NCBI RefSeq assembly: GCF_900112415.1 | Contig: NZ_FOLV01000021.1 | Location: forward strand, 1-61,756 | DNA length: 61,756 nt | Direction of reading: 5' to 3' | DNA from: Bacillus sp. 491mf | GTDB lineage: Bacteria > Bacillota > Bacilli > Bacillales > Bacillaceae_G | Part shown: positions 9,014-17,935 of the stretch, one piece after another | Numbering within the stretch: the first letter of the stretch is position 1 | Layout: each line of letters opens with the position of its first letter | Translations under genes and position numbers: made by a program | The notes under the pieces: generated by a model | The model's input: the letters and a program-made list of their open reading frames with translations, nothing else | The model's database searches: none | Told to the model about the DNA's origin: nothing

Positions 9014-10573
9014 ATGAGCTTATTAACAGTTGAAAAACTAGGTCATACTTTTGGTGATCGTACACTATTTAAAGATGTATCAATGCGTTTACTAGCGGGA
9101 GAACATGTTGGTTTAGTCGGTGCAAACGGTGTTGGTAAATCAACATTTATGAACATTATTACAGGACAACTGATTCATGACCAAGGACGTGTAGAATGGA
9201 CACCTGGTACACACTATGGATACCTAGATCAACATACAATTTTAACACCTGGACGAACTATTCGTGATGTATTAACAGATGCGTTTTTACCTTTATTTGA
9301 AAAAGAAAAAGAATTAAATACAATTGCTGAAAGCATGGCAACAGCGTCGCCAGAAGAATTAGAAGAACTACTTGAAAAAATGGCGGGAGTGCAAGATGCA
9401 CTTGAAGCAGGCGGCTTTTATTTATTAGATATTAAAATTGAAGAGGCAGCACGTGGTCTTGGAATTGATGCAATTGGCTTAGATCGTGATGTTGCGGCAC
9501 TAAGTGGTGGGCAACGTACGAAAGTATTGCTTGCAAAGCTATTACTTGAGCAACCTGAAGTACTATTACTCGATGAGCCAACTAACTATTTAGACGTTGA
9601 ACATATTCAATGGTTAACAAACTATTTAAAGGAATATCCTCATGCGTTCCTTTTAATTTCCCATGATACAGAGTTTATGAACAAATGTGTAAATGTTATT
9701 TTCCATCTTGAATTTTCAAAAATGACACGTTATACAGCAACATATGAAAAGTTCTTAGAACTAGCAGAACTGCACAAAAACCAACATTTAAACGCATATC
9801 AAAAACAACAAGAATTCATTAAACAGCAAGAAGATTTTATTGCGCGAAATAAAGCGCGTTACTCAACAACTGGACGTGCAAAAAGTCGTCAGAAACAACT
9901 CGATCGCATGGAACGCATTGATCGTCCAGAAACTGCTATGAAACCGGAGTTTTCTTTTAAAGAATGCCGTGCAAGCAGTCGTTTTGTCTTTGAAGGAGAA
10001 GGCGTAGAGATCGGCTATACGCATCCTCTATTACCGAAATTAACAATGACGATTGAACGTGGTGAAAAAATTGCCATTGTTGGATGTAACGGTGTCGGAA
10101 AATCAACATTACTCAAAACGATCCTTGGAAAAATTAAACCACTAAGCGGAAAAATTAGCCTTGGTGATTTCTTAGAGCCTGCTTATTTTGAACAAGAAGT
10201 TAAGGCTGAAAATATTACACCAATTGATGATGTATGGAATGCGTTCCCGAACTTGGACCAGCATCAAGTACGTGCAATGCTTGCGAAATGCGGCTTAAAA
10301 AATGAACATATTTCTCGTCCACTGAGCCAATTAAGTGGTGGCGAGCAAGCAAAAGTTCGTTTATGCAAATTAATGGCAACAGAAAGTAACTGGCTATTAT
10401 TTGATGAGCCAACAAACCATCTTGACGTGACAGCTAAAGAAGAACTGCAGCGTGCTATGAAAGCATATAAAGGTACAATTATTCTTGTTTGCCACGAGCC
10501 TGATTTTTATGAAGGTTGGATTACAAAAGTTTGGAACGTAGAAGAATGGGCAGAGCAAGCAGCTCAACAATAA
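9014..10573 (+). CDS. ABC-F family ATPase (YfmM-like)
   Basis: A soluble 519-residue twin-ABC protein without membrane segments, i.e. an ABC-F protein acting on ribosomes rather than a transporter. Domain 1 has Walker A GANGVGKST, signature LSGGQRTKV and Walker B LLLDEPTNYLD. The linker (ARYSTTGRAKSRQKQLDRMERID) is the basic P-site tRNA interaction motif region. Domain 2 has GCNGVGKST, LSGGEQAKV and LLFDEPTNHLD. Both catalytic glutamates are present. It starts at 9014, with GGAGG 5 bases upstream, instead of the upstream in-frame ATG at 8978. It is monocistronic. Sequence style matches B. subtilis YfmM; a role in translation rescue or antibiotic protection is inference from the family. Confidence 0.9.
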   Translation: MSLLTVEKLGHTFGDRTLFKDVSMRLLAGEHVGLVGANGVGKSTFMNIITGQLIHDQGRVEWTPGTHYGYLDQHTILTPGRTIRDVLTDAFLPLFEKEKELNTIAESMATASPEELEELLEKMAGVQDALEAGGFYLLDIKIEEAARGLGIDAIGLDRDVAALSGGQRTKVLLAKLLLEQPEVLLLDEPTNYLDVEHIQWLTNYLKEYPHAFLLISHDTEFMNKCVNVIFHLEFSKMTRYTATYEKFLELAELHKNQHLNAYQKQQEFIKQQEDFIARNKARYSTTGRAKSRQKQLDRMERIDRPETAMKPEFSFKECRASSRFVFEGEGVEIGYTHPLLPKLTMTIERGEKIAIVGCNGVGKSTLLKTILGKIKPLSGKISLGDFLEPAYFEQEVKAENITPIDDVWNAFPNLDQHQVRAMLAKCGLKNEHISRPLSQLSGGEQAKVRLCKLMATESNWLLFDEPTNHLDVTAKEELQRAMKAYKGTIILVCHEPDFYEGWITKVWNVEEWAEQAAQQ

Positions 10574-10605
10574 GCTTTAACCAATCGGAAATAACGAGAT
10601 AAAAA

Positions 10606-10640
10606 CATGCCCCTTGTCTAAAACAAGGGGCATATTTTAT
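10606..10640 (+). terminator. terminator of the ABC-F gene
   Basis: TGCCCCTTGT and ACAAGGGGCA form a perfect 10-bp stem, followed by TATTTTATT. Confidence 0.88.
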
Positions 10641-10692
10641 TATTTTTTCTTCCTGAAAATCATTTTACCTTATTAAAAAAAATTGTATTCTT

Positions 10693-10788
10693 ATAAAGTG
10701 AGACTTTAATCAGTGGGGGTTTTCTTCATCCCCCACTGATTATTAGCCCTCACCAATCGGGCTTACTGCCCACGAATAGCGGGATAAA
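10693..10788. repeat. bcr1-like repeat, full short form with ATAAA ends
   Basis: The element begins ATAAAGTGAGACTTTAATCA and ends ACTGCCCACGAATAGC then GGGATAAA, so both ends carry the same ATAAA (TTTAT on the other strand). Inside are the arm pair ATCAGTGGGGG/CCCCCACTGAT and CCAATCGGGC. It is 96 bases long. The TTTAT boundary is the described hallmark of B. cereus group bcr1 elements; the family name is inferred, not checked. Confidence 0.8.
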
Positions 10789-10871
10789 GTAAAACTTCGA
10801 GTTCTTAAACACGATAAATAGTACGCTTTATTCCTGTATAATCATTCTATTCAACAAGGGGGGACCGAATC

Positions 10872-12296
10872 ATGTTAAACATACAATGGAATCGTTTCAG
10901 TTCATTGTTAGCAAAGTGCCTCGTAATTTTGTGCTTACTTATCTTTGCTTTTTCTATTTGGAATTCTTATTTAACTGTTAAAGAAACTTTATTCGTTCGG
11001 ACACTTATTAGTGCTCCCATTATAATTATCAGCATGATTTTGTTAATACTGCTAACCTATCTTTGTAATACATACTTTTCAAAAACTATATTTATTATTT
11101 TATTAACAATTTGTGCGTTTATCACTCGATTCATTTGGATTTTAAAAATCCCAACACCAATTGAATCTGACTTCGCATTAATGTATGAAGCGGCTGTACA
11201 AGCCGCTCACGGTAACTATGGCTTTTCAAGTTCTCCATACTTTACAACATGGGTGTATCAACTGGGATTTACGATGTATCAAGCTTTCGTCATCAAATTA
11301 TTCGGTAACCATATATTTATTTTAAAGTTGTTAAATGTTCTTTATTGTACGGGAACTACACTATGCGTATATGGCATTACAAGCAAAATTTTTAATGAGT
11401 GGGCTGGACGTATAGCCGGACTATTATATGCCTTTTATATTCCAAGTATTATGATGAGCTCAGTTTTAACCAATGAACACCTTGCAACATTTTTATTTTA
11501 TTTAGGATTCTATTTATTAGTAAGCTTACACAATAAATATACTTGGATCTTTGTCGGAATTGCACTAGCATTTGGTGATATCATGCGCCCTTTAGGTAGT
11601 TTCATCTTATTAGCTGTTATCATTTATCTATTCATTCATGAATTTCTTGGAAAAGATAAAAAAACAATGTTTACTACAACAAAGAAACTTATTGGTATTC
11701 TTGTTGTCTTTTATGCTGTGCATTATATTGTAAGCTCTATATTCATTGCTACAGGAGTTACAAAGTATCCTTTATCTAATCGTGATCCTCTTTGGAAATT
11801 TGTCATAGGATTCAATTCCGAAACAACAGGAACATATTCAATGTCAGATGCTGAAAAAATTACGAGTCTGGAAATAGGCGAAGAACGAAAAGCAATCGAA
11901 ATAAAACTCATTAAAGAGCGAATTGCAGACAAAGAAAAGCTATTCACACTCTTTGGAGATAAATTTTCCTCTATGTGGGGTGATATTGATTCCGCTGGTT
12001 ACTGGAGTCTAAATCAATTAAATAAAAAAGAATTAATTGATACATCCATGGAGTATGAAAAATATGTGTATATGGCAACTATGTTATTTGGTGTGATAGG
12101 ATTATTATCCCTTCTTTTCACAAAACAGAAAAACCTTCAATATACATTATTTCTCTTACTTATTATCGGATATATAGCTGTGCATTTTTTAATAGAGATA
12201 CAGACAAGATATCGATATTTTATTATTCCTAGCTTCTTCATTATTCAAAGCTATGGAATCTATATGATTCATCAATATGTGAGAAAAAAACGATAG
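10872..12296 (+). CDS. GT39-like membrane glycosyltransferase (paralogue 2)
   Basis: A 474-residue polytopic protein of GT-C type. After two N-terminal membrane segments it has PTPIESDFALMYEAAVQAAH, with the acidic ESD expected near the active site, then LLNVLYCTGTTLCVYG, RIAGLLYAFYIPSIMMSSVL and TNEHLATFLFYLG. These blocks align almost word for word with the 3755-5080 protein, but the first loop differs (YFTTWVYQLGFTMYQAF) and a longer extracytoplasmic region (~300-385) is present. GGGGGGACC precedes the ATG. A complete repeat element lies 84 bases upstream. It probably transfers a lipid-linked sugar onto a surface polymer; donor and acceptor are unknown. Confidence 0.78.
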   Translation: MLNIQWNRFSSLLAKCLVILCLLIFAFSIWNSYLTVKETLFVRTLISAPIIIISMILLILLTYLCNTYFSKTIFIILLTICAFITRFIWILKIPTPIESDFALMYEAAVQAAHGNYGFSSSPYFTTWVYQLGFTMYQAFVIKLFGNHIFILKLLNVLYCTGTTLCVYGITSKIFNEWAGRIAGLLYAFYIPSIMMSSVLTNEHLATFLFYLGFYLLVSLHNKYTWIFVGIALAFGDIMRPLGSFILLAVIIYLFIHEFLGKDKKTMFTTTKKLIGILVVFYAVHYIVSSIFIATGVTKYPLSNRDPLWKFVIGFNSETTGTYSMSDAEKITSLEIGEERKAIEIKLIKERIADKEKLFTLFGDKFSSMWGDIDSAGYWSLNQLNKKELIDTSMEYEKYVYMATMLFGVIGLLSLLFTKQKNLQYTLFLLLIIGYIAVHFLIEIQTRYRYFIIPSFFIIQSYGIYMIHQYVRKKR

Positions 12297-12311
12297 AAAA
12301 GCATTTTTTAA

Positions 12312-12425
12312 AATGGCCTGGGAAGGACTGGCTATGTATAGAAGCGATCAGGACCTTTTCCTACCACATGCGAGGGTTTTAAAAGCAAGTGCAGGTCATG
12401 CCTTGTTCTGCATAGCAGTAATCAA
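12312..12425. repeat. second-family dispersed repeat
   Basis: GGACTGGCTATGTATAGAAG followed by CGATCAGGACCTTTTCCTAC and GTGCAGGTCATGCCTTGTTC recur at 20945-21062 and, inverted, at 44388-44452. It fills most of the gap between the GT39-like gene and the msrAB terminator. Confidence 0.65.
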
Positions 12426-12545
12426 TAAGTCAATATAGGTATATATAAACGTGTAAAATTCAATGTTCTTTACATTGCATATCAAATATTTACATCCGAA
12501 AAGATACCGGAGATTTCCGAATCATTGATCGCACCAGATGTAATA

Positions 12546-12595
12546 ACAGCCTGTTCCGAAAATAAAGCGAGCGGAACAGGCTGTTATATTTTTTA
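12546..12595. terminator. bidirectional terminator between convergent genes
   Basis: AACAGCCTGTTCCG and CGGAACAGGCTGTT form a 14-bp stem followed by TATTTTTT. It lies between the rightward GT39-like gene and the leftward msrAB. Confidence 0.9.
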
Positions 12596-13552
12596 GCGTC
12601 TAAACAGGATAAGAAAATCCCCGTACCCTTCTTTCTCTAAATCCTCTTTAGGAATAAAGCGCAGTGCAGCAGAGTTAATACAATAACGTAAACCATTTGG
12701 TCCCGGTCCATCTGGAAATACGTGCCCCAAATGAGAATCTGCTTCTTTACTACGTACTTCCGTTCTCGTCATATTATGACTGACATCTATTTTTTCTTTC
12801 ATACTTGCTGATAACATTGGTTTTGTAAAACTAGGCCATCCACAACCACTATCAAATTTATCTAACGAACTAAATAGAGGCTCTCCTGACACGATATCAA
12901 CGTAAATACCTTCCTCTTTATAGTCCCAATATTCATTTTGAAAGGGTGGTTCTGTTCCATTTTCTTGCGTAACATAAAATTGCATGTCAGTAAGCTTTCC
13001 CTTTAAATGCGTATTATCCTTTGGCCAATATTTTTTGATAAACGCATCACGCCCTGAACCTTGACGATATAACGCGTATCGAAATGAGTTTTTCTTATGA
13101 TAGCCTTGGTGATATTCTTCCGCAAGATAAAATGTTGCAGCTGGTAAAATTTTCGTGACAATCGGTTTCGAAAAGCGTCCACTTTCTTCTAACTCACGTT
13201 TAGACACCTCTGCGGCTTTACGCTGCTCTTCGCTATGATAAAAAATGACTGTTTCATATGATTGTCCACGGTCATGAAATTGACCTCCAACATCAGTTGG
13301 GTCAATTTGTTGCCAATATAAGTGAAGTAATTGCTCATATGGCATACGCTCTGGATCAAACGTAATTTGCACTGCTTCATAGTGCCCGGTTGTCTCTCTG
13401 CAAACTTCTTTATATGTTGGATTTTCTTTATGGCCGCCTGTATATCCGGATACAACCTTTATAATGCCATCCATTTCCTCAAATGGCGATACCATGCACC
13501 AAAAACATCCCCCAGCAAATGTTGCAAATTCATATTTTTCGTTTACAACCAC
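12593..13552 (-). CDS. msrAB: Bifunctional peptide methionine sulfoxide reductase MsrA/MsrB
   Basis: A 319-residue fusion that reduces both epimers of methionine sulfoxide in proteins using thioredoxin. The MsrA domain (residues ~5-160) has the catalytic GGCFWC and the [17 protein letters not shown] region. The MsrB domain (~185-310) has [10 protein letters not shown], the [22 protein letters not shown] block and the catalytic cysteine in RYCINS. The MsrB zinc-binding CxxC pairs are not present, as in many fusions. The start is a GTG with GGGGTG upstream. No signal peptide, so cytosolic. It is monocistronic, with the terminator touching its stop. Oxidative-stress control is likely but no operator was recognised. 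Confidence 0.95.
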   Translation of the reverse strand: MVVNEKYEFATFAGGCFWCMVSPFEEMDGIIKVVSGYTGGHKENPTYKEVCRETTGHYEAVQITFDPERMPYEQLLHLYWQQIDPTDVGGQFHDRGQSYETVIFYHSEEQRKAAEVSKRELEESGRFSKPIVTKILPAATFYLAEEYHQGYHKKNSFRYALYRQGSGRDAFIKKYWPKDNTHLKGKLTDMQFYVTQENGTEPPFQNEYWDYKEEGIYVDIVSGEPLFSSLDKFDSGCGWPSFTKPMLSASMKEKIDVSHNMTRTEVRSKEADSHLGHVFPDGPGPNGLRYCINSAALRFIPKEDLEKEGYGDFLILFRR

Positions 13553-13608
13553 TTCTTCACCCCACTATCTTTTCTTACAGTATGGCATATACAAATATAA
13601 GTTATAAA

Positions 13609-13638
13609 TAAAAAAGCATCAAAATAGATGCTTTTTAT
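13609..13638 (-). terminator. terminator of the AI-2E family gene
   Basis: AAAAAGCATC and GATGCTTTTT pair around AAAATA, overlapping the stop codon of the minus-strand gene that ends at 13635. Confidence 0.8.
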
Positions 13639-14696
13639 TTCTCATTTACCGTTTCCTCTTTCTCGTCACTTATTACATCTAACACATCGAGTAAAAACAT
13701 AAAAATTGGAATCCCTATAATCAATCCCCATACACCTAAAAAATGTTCAGAGAAAATTAAAATCATAAATGTATAAAATATAGGTAAATTTGTTTTTTCT
13801 GACATAAACTTTGGATTTAAGAAGTAACTTTCAATCGCATGAATGACTGCTACAATAATTAAAACGTATAAAATATACACCATACCACCAGTGTTATAAG
13901 CAATTATACAAAGTGGAAACAGCGAAATAATGACACCTGCGACTGGAATAAGCCCCAGCAAGAAGATCATTAAAGCTAGTCCGAGTAGTTGCGGAAAATC
14001 TAAAAACCAAAGCGCAATAGTTGATAACACACAATTTACAATCGCAATAAGAAATTGCGCCTCAATCACTTTTCCAAATGAACGAGCAAATTTTCTTCCA
14101 AAATACTCAATTTCATTATAGAAAATAGCTAGTCTACTCTCTTTGAACTTCGCTGTAAACATAACAATTCTTGACTTTTCTAACAAGAAAAATAAGCTTA
14201 AAATAAGTGAAAGTAAAATTTGCAAACTTACTTTCCAAACATTTGTTAGTGAACTATAAATAATATCAACGCCTTGATTCACATACTTCGAAAATTCCAC
14301 GTGGTCAATTGCAGAAACTAGATATTTAATTATCTCATTATCAGGTGGGTTTCGTATAAATACATTAAACTGATACACAAGTTGCGTAATTTGCACCAAT
14401 AAAACTGGTACATATTTGTATAATGTAATAACGATTCCACTAATCAATGCTGCATATAAAAATGCAATAATTATTTTCCGATTAATTGGTAAGAAATGTT
14501 CCATCTTGCGAGAAATAAATTTTTGAAATCTATCCATCAAATACGTAAGAATAAATGTAACTAAAATTAAATTAAACATACTTTTCATCCCATATAAGAT
14601 GAGCACAAGTAACCCTAATACAACTATCCTCTGAAATCCTTTGCTTTGAAACAGGTTTTTCATTTGCATAATCGAAGCGTGATCTCTCCTGTCCAT
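13635..14696 (-). CDS. AI-2E family membrane protein (PerM/UPF0118)
   Basis: A protein of about 350 residues with the AI-2E/UPF0118 architecture. A helical hairpin at the N-terminus (VVLGLLVLILYGMKSMFNLILVTFILTYLMDRFQ) comes first, then an extracytoplasmic amphipathic region (~100-150), and a C-terminal half with GLALMIFLLGLIPVAGVIIS and GVWGLIIGIPIFMFLLD, both diagnostic. Members have been linked to autoinducer export, Na+/H+ exchange or solute efflux, so no substrate is assigned. The start is uncertain: the ATG at 14696 has no good Shine-Dalgarno, and AGGAGA lies about 15 bases before a second ATG at 14669. Monocistronic. Confidence 0.85.
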   Translation of the reverse strand: MDRRDHASIMQMKNLFQSKGFQRIVVLGLLVLILYGMKSMFNLILVTFILTYLMDRFQKFISRKMEHFLPINRKIIIAFLYAALISGIVITLYKYVPVLLVQITQLVYQFNVFIRNPPDNEIIKYLVSAIDHVEFSKYVNQGVDIIYSSLTNVWKVSLQILLSLILSLFFLLEKSRIVMFTAKFKESRLAIFYNEIEYFGRKFARSFGKVIEAQFLIAIVNCVLSTIALWFLDFPQLLGLALMIFLLGLIPVAGVIISLFPLCIIAYNTGGMVYILYVLIIVAVIHAIESYFLNPKFMSEKTNLPIFYTFMILIFSEHFLGVWGLIIGIPIFMFLLDVLDVISDEKEETVNEK

Positions 14697-14927
14697 TCAT
14701 TTTTATCTTAATTTCATTTTACAATATAAATGGTACTTTCAGAACGTATTATTATAAACTAAATAAAAAGTTTTATGATAGCACATTAAAATCTGACATA
14801 AAAACGGCCAGGTCCTCCTGGCTTAGGAAAAGGAGCGTAGACCTATTCGCCCTATATGTTGATTACAATTAATGTAACATAAAAGAACAAGCTATTTATA
14901 GAAATCTGTCTCTACAAATAGCTTGTT
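14697..14927. other. intergenic stretch upstream of the AI-2E gene
   Basis: AT-rich leader followed by a small GC-richer block at 14800-14835 (CCAGGTCCTCCTGG palindrome and AAGGAGCG) that may be a worn copy of the second repeat family. Nothing coding is visible. Confidence 0.3.
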
Positions 14928-14929
14928 CT
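14880..14929 (-). terminator. terminator after the lrgB remnant
   Basis: AGAACAAGCTATTT (14884-14897) and AAATAGCTTGTTCT (14916-14929) form a perfect 14-bp stem; on the minus strand it is followed by TTTTA. It is probably the original terminator of the lrgAB operon, kept after the genes were lost. Confidence 0.75.
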
Positions 14930-15130
14930 ATAAAAGATCCATATTTATCCCGCTATTCACGGGCAGTAATACTCCCACCTCAATACCAAACGCAACGCCA
15001 AGGGCATGTCCAGCAGTTCCTAACGCTAATCCTTTTGCAATCAGATTCTTCACTTTAAACATTTTTAAGAATAATGCCCCCATAAGCACTTACAACACAG
15101 AGCGTCAAATATATGAAATCAGTTATAAAA
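14928..15130 (-). pseudogene. lrgB: lrgB remnant (antiholin-like protein), deleted and frameshifted
   Basis: The minus strand from 15083 reads [20 protein letters not shown] and then [15 protein letters not shown], which is the conserved core of LrgB ([15 protein letters not shown] in intact proteins). Just upstream, another frame reads [16 protein letters not shown], the preceding LrgB segment, so a frameshift lies near 15080. After GIE the frame runs straight into a bcr1-like repeat end ([12 protein letters not shown]) and a stop. The first two thirds of lrgB and all of lrgA are missing. The position, directly after lytS-lytT, is where lrgAB lies in relatives. Confidence 0.8.
14943..14979. 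repeat. bcr1-like repeat end inserted in lrgB remnant
   Basis: TTTATCCCGCTATTCACGGG followed by CAGTAATACTCCCACCTCA is the same end seen at 50052-50092 and, inverted, at 88-124. No second end is present, so this is a fragment; it fuses directly to lrgB-derived sequence. Confidence 0.75.
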
Positions 15131-15148
15131 AAAGAAGGATGAAATGCC

Positions 15149-15178
15149 AAAAGCAGCTTCTTAAATATGAAGCTGCTT
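15149..15178 (-). terminator. terminator at the end of lytT
   Basis: AAGCAGCTTC (15151-15160) pairs with GAAGCTGCTT (15169-15178). The lytT stop codon lies in the loop, and on the minus strand TTTT follows. Confidence 0.8.
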
Positions 15179-15898
15179 CTTTAATTCTTTTGCATATGTC
15201 CGGCTTACAGGAACTTTTGAATCGTCTTTCATAATTAAATTATACGTAGAGTTAAACCACGGCTGGATTTCAGAAATATGATTTATATTTACGATAAAAC
15301 TGCGATGTACACGCAGAAAATTCATTTGTGGCAATCTCTTTTCTAATATGACAAGCGTATCATGCGTCGCATACGTATCACAAATCGTTTTCACAATTAC
15401 TTTTCCGTCTAACAATCCAGCATATACGATATCTTCTATATTCACTAATACAATCGATTCATCAATCGACAGCGCTAATTTTTTCATTCTACTGGATACA
15501 TCAGGTGCATGTACTTCTTGTTTCTCCTCCATTTCATGTTGTTTTCGTTTTTTAAACTTCTTAATCGTTTGAACGATGCGCTCTTCATCAAACGGCTTTA
15601 AAATATAATCTAAAGCATCTACTTCAAATGCCTGAATGGCATATTGATCATAGGCCGTTGCAAATACAATAGCTGGTGGCTGCTTCATCTTCTTAAGTAT
15701 ATTTGCAATCTCAAATCCATTATCATCCGACAGCTGAATATCTAAAAAAACGAGATCTGGTTTACTTTCCATTAATTTCTCTAATGCTTCTTCTACACTG
15801 TCTGCCTCATCAATAATATCGACCTCTTTCGTTCGATATAATAAATATTTTAATTCGTCCCGTGCTAACATTTCGTCATCAACTACTAATATTCTCAA
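15161..15898 (-). CDS. lytT: LytTR-family response regulator LytT (LytR)
   Basis: A 245-residue response regulator. The receiver domain has the acidic pocket VVDDE near the N-terminus, phospho-Asp in PDLVFLDIQLSDDNGFE, and the conserved Lys in LKPFDEERI. The C-terminal LytTR DNA-binding domain (~145-245) contains FLRVHRSFIVNINHI and YNLIMKDDSKVPVSRTYAKELKK. The start is TTG at 15898 with GAGGGAAG upstream, overlapping the lytS 3' end by 20 bases, so translation is coupled. In relatives LytST senses membrane potential or carbon overflow and switches on lrgAB; here that adjacent target is a remnant, so any output must be elsewhere. Confidence 0.92.
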   Translation of the reverse strand: MRILVVDDEMLARDELKYLLYRTKEVDIIDEADSVEEALEKLMESKPDLVFLDIQLSDDNGFEIANILKKMKQPPAIVFATAYDQYAIQAFEVDALDYILKPFDEERIVQTIKKFKKRKQHEMEEKQEVHAPDVSSRMKKLALSIDESIVLVNIEDIVYAGLLDGKVIVKTICDTYATHDTLVILEKRLPQMNFLRVHRSFIVNINHISEIQPWFNSTYNLIMKDDSKVPVSRTYAKELKKQLHI

Positions 15899-17645
15899 TA
15901 TCGCTTCCCTCTTTTCTTTGAATTGGAATCGTAAAGGAAATCTCCGACCCTGCTTCCAGTTCACTTACAATATGAAGCGTTGTATCTTTTCCAAACAACC
16001 CCATTAACCGTTCATTAATATTGAATAATGCTGTTCCCGTTCCTTTCTTTGACGATACAACCGCTTTTCCTAACTGCTCTAATCGCTCTGGTTCAATCCC
16101 TTGTCCGTTATCTTTTATTTTGAAATGTACGCTGCCCTGCTTAGCATAAACATGAATTTCAACTTGACATAAAGGCTGTTTTTTGGGAAATGCATGGCGA
16201 AGAGCATTTTCTATTAATAATTGCAGCACAAACGGTGGAATCAAAATATTATACAGTTCGTCTTCAATATACATTTTCACTTCATATTTATTTGGAAATC
16301 TCGCTTGTTCTAACGACATATACGCATGCACATGATTTAATTCTTGTTCTAACGGAATGAGAAGCTGTCTTGCACCTTGTAAATTGCAGCGAAAATACAC
16401 GCTTAGCTGTAACAATAATTTCCTTGCTTTTTCTACATCTGTACGACATAAAGCAGAGACTGTATTAATCGCATTAAAAAGAAAATGAGGGTTAATTTGT
16501 GCTTGCAATGCCTTTATTTCCGCATCTTGCAACAATTTACTTTGCAATTCTGCTTCCCCAAGTTCAAGCTGCGTTGAAAAGATTTTCGCTAATCCTTCTG
16601 CCAGCTCCTCCTCTACGGGACTTAATGAATTGGGATTTTTAAAATAAAGCTTTAACGTACCGATAGTCTTTCCGTGAGACGTGAGCGGAATCACAATTGC
16701 CGCTTGTAATAAACACCCTCCATGCTGACAATTAATTTCTTCGCGTGACTTTGCTTTCATAATTTCCCCGGTCTTTAGCACATCTTTTGACAATTCGGTA
16801 ATTAAGCTATGGGAAGGAATATGATGATCAGATCCTAATCCAACATGTGCTAATATTTTTTCCGTATCTGTTAGAGATACTGCATCTGTTCCTGTAAAGT
16901 GGTGGATAATTTGTGCTACATGCGTACATGATTCTTCCGTTAATCCTTGGCGAAAATACGGAAGTGTTTTATCAGCAATGCGCAATACTTTATGCGTTTG
17001 TAATGCCTTCGCATGTTCTTCTTGCCGTAAAATAGACTGAATCATTGACATTAAAATAAAACTTCCGAAACCATTTACGATAATCATTGGGATTGCAATT
17101 GTTTTCACAATACTCCAGCCGTCATTGATTATGAAAAGAATCATAAGCATTTCCAGCGATACCATGCAGATACTAAGCATTGCAGAAAACTTAGGAGTTA
17201 CAACGCGATTTCGTTTTTGATATAAATAACCAATATAACCTGTCACAATCCCAGCCAAAATAGAAGAAATTGCACAGCTAAGTGCAGTCGTTCCTCCTAG
17301 TACATAGCGATGAATACCGGCTATAGACCCTACTCCTATTCCAACAATTGGACCTCCAAGTAACCCGCTAATCCCAATTCCCATAATACGCGTATTCGCA
17401 ATCGTACTAGAAGAAGAGACGCCCTGAAGCCAATTTTCATTCATAATCGTATTGCCAGAAATCTCAATACCTGTGTAGTTGCTTACAATTGTAAATAATG
17501 AAAATATGCCAATTAACATAAAGCTACCTTTATAGCCATCTTGCTTATGCAGCAGCCAACGGAACACTTTAATATGTGAAAGTAAAAATCCTAAAATAAC
17601 AATTAAACCAACGCGTTCAATCATCATTAATAATAAATTTCCCAT
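15879..17645 (-). CDS. lytS: Sensor histidine kinase LytS
   Basis: A 588-residue membrane kinase. An N-terminal 5TMR-LYT transmembrane domain (residues ~1-195) comes first, with GISGLLGGPIVGIGVGSIAG and AISSILAGIVTGYIGYLYQKR. A GAF domain (~230-370) follows, and then the His_kinase domain with phospho-acceptor QAQINPHFLFNAINTVSALC. A GHKL ATPase region closes it, with PPFVLQLLIENALRHAFPKK as N-box, DNGQGIEPERL as G1 and GTALFNINERL. It phosphorylates LytT, encoded downstream with a 20-base overlap. All key residues look intact. No conserved promoter element was recognised in the 290-base gap upstream. Confidence 0.93.
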   Translation of the reverse strand: MGNLLLMMIERVGLIVILGFLLSHIKVFRWLLHKQDGYKGSFMLIGIFSLFTIVSNYTGIEISGNTIMNENWLQGVSSSSTIANTRIMGIGISGLLGGPIVGIGVGSIAGIHRYVLGGTTALSCAISSILAGIVTGYIGYLYQKRNRVVTPKFSAMLSICMVSLEMLMILFIINDGWSIVKTIAIPMIIVNGFGSFILMSMIQSILRQEEHAKALQTHKVLRIADKTLPYFRQGLTEESCTHVAQIIHHFTGTDAVSLTDTEKILAHVGLGSDHHIPSHSLITELSKDVLKTGEIMKAKSREEINCQHGGCLLQAAIVIPLTSHGKTIGTLKLYFKNPNSLSPVEEELAEGLAKIFSTQLELGEAELQSKLLQDAEIKALQAQINPHFLFNAINTVSALCRTDVEKARKLLLQLSVYFRCNLQGARQLLIPLEQELNHVHAYMSLEQARFPNKYEVKMYIEDELYNILIPPFVLQLLIENALRHAFPKKQPLCQVEIHVYAKQGSVHFKIKDNGQGIEPERLEQLGKAVVSSKKGTGTALFNINERLMGLFGKDTTLHIVSELEAGSEISFTIPIQRKEGSDIENISS

Positions 17646-17772
17646 TTTACGTCCATCCTTCGTGTATTCACTTTATTTCATTCAATATATTACATCATTA
17701 TGTCTATATCTGCAGGATATATTTATTTTATGGAAATAACATTATGATATAGGAATAATTTAACAATGGTAC

Positions 17773-17805
17773 AAAAAAGAAGCTCCCTCAAATGAGGAGC
17801 TTCTT
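17773..17805 (-). terminator. terminator after the 17936-19498 gene
   Basis: AAGAAGCTCC and GGAGCTTCTT pair around CTCAAATGA; on the minus strand it is followed by TTTTTTG. It lies 130 bases past the GT39-like stop. Confidence 0.82.
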
Positions 17806-17935
17806 CTTTGTATTATTTATGAAAGAAAATTGGTTTCAGCACTTGATTTGGATATGGCTTATTCCAGCCAAGATTTTAACAAAAATTTGTAAAAAGGAGT
17901 AAATAGAAATTACCAATCACACCCTTCTCAAATTT

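Noticed and set aside
13331-13600. Plus-strand frame opposite msrAB
   Set aside because: Antisense shadow of a conserved enzyme.
14923-15234. 103-codon plus-strand frame
   Set aside because: Antisense to the lrgB remnant and the lytT end; the minus-strand reading matches LrgB.
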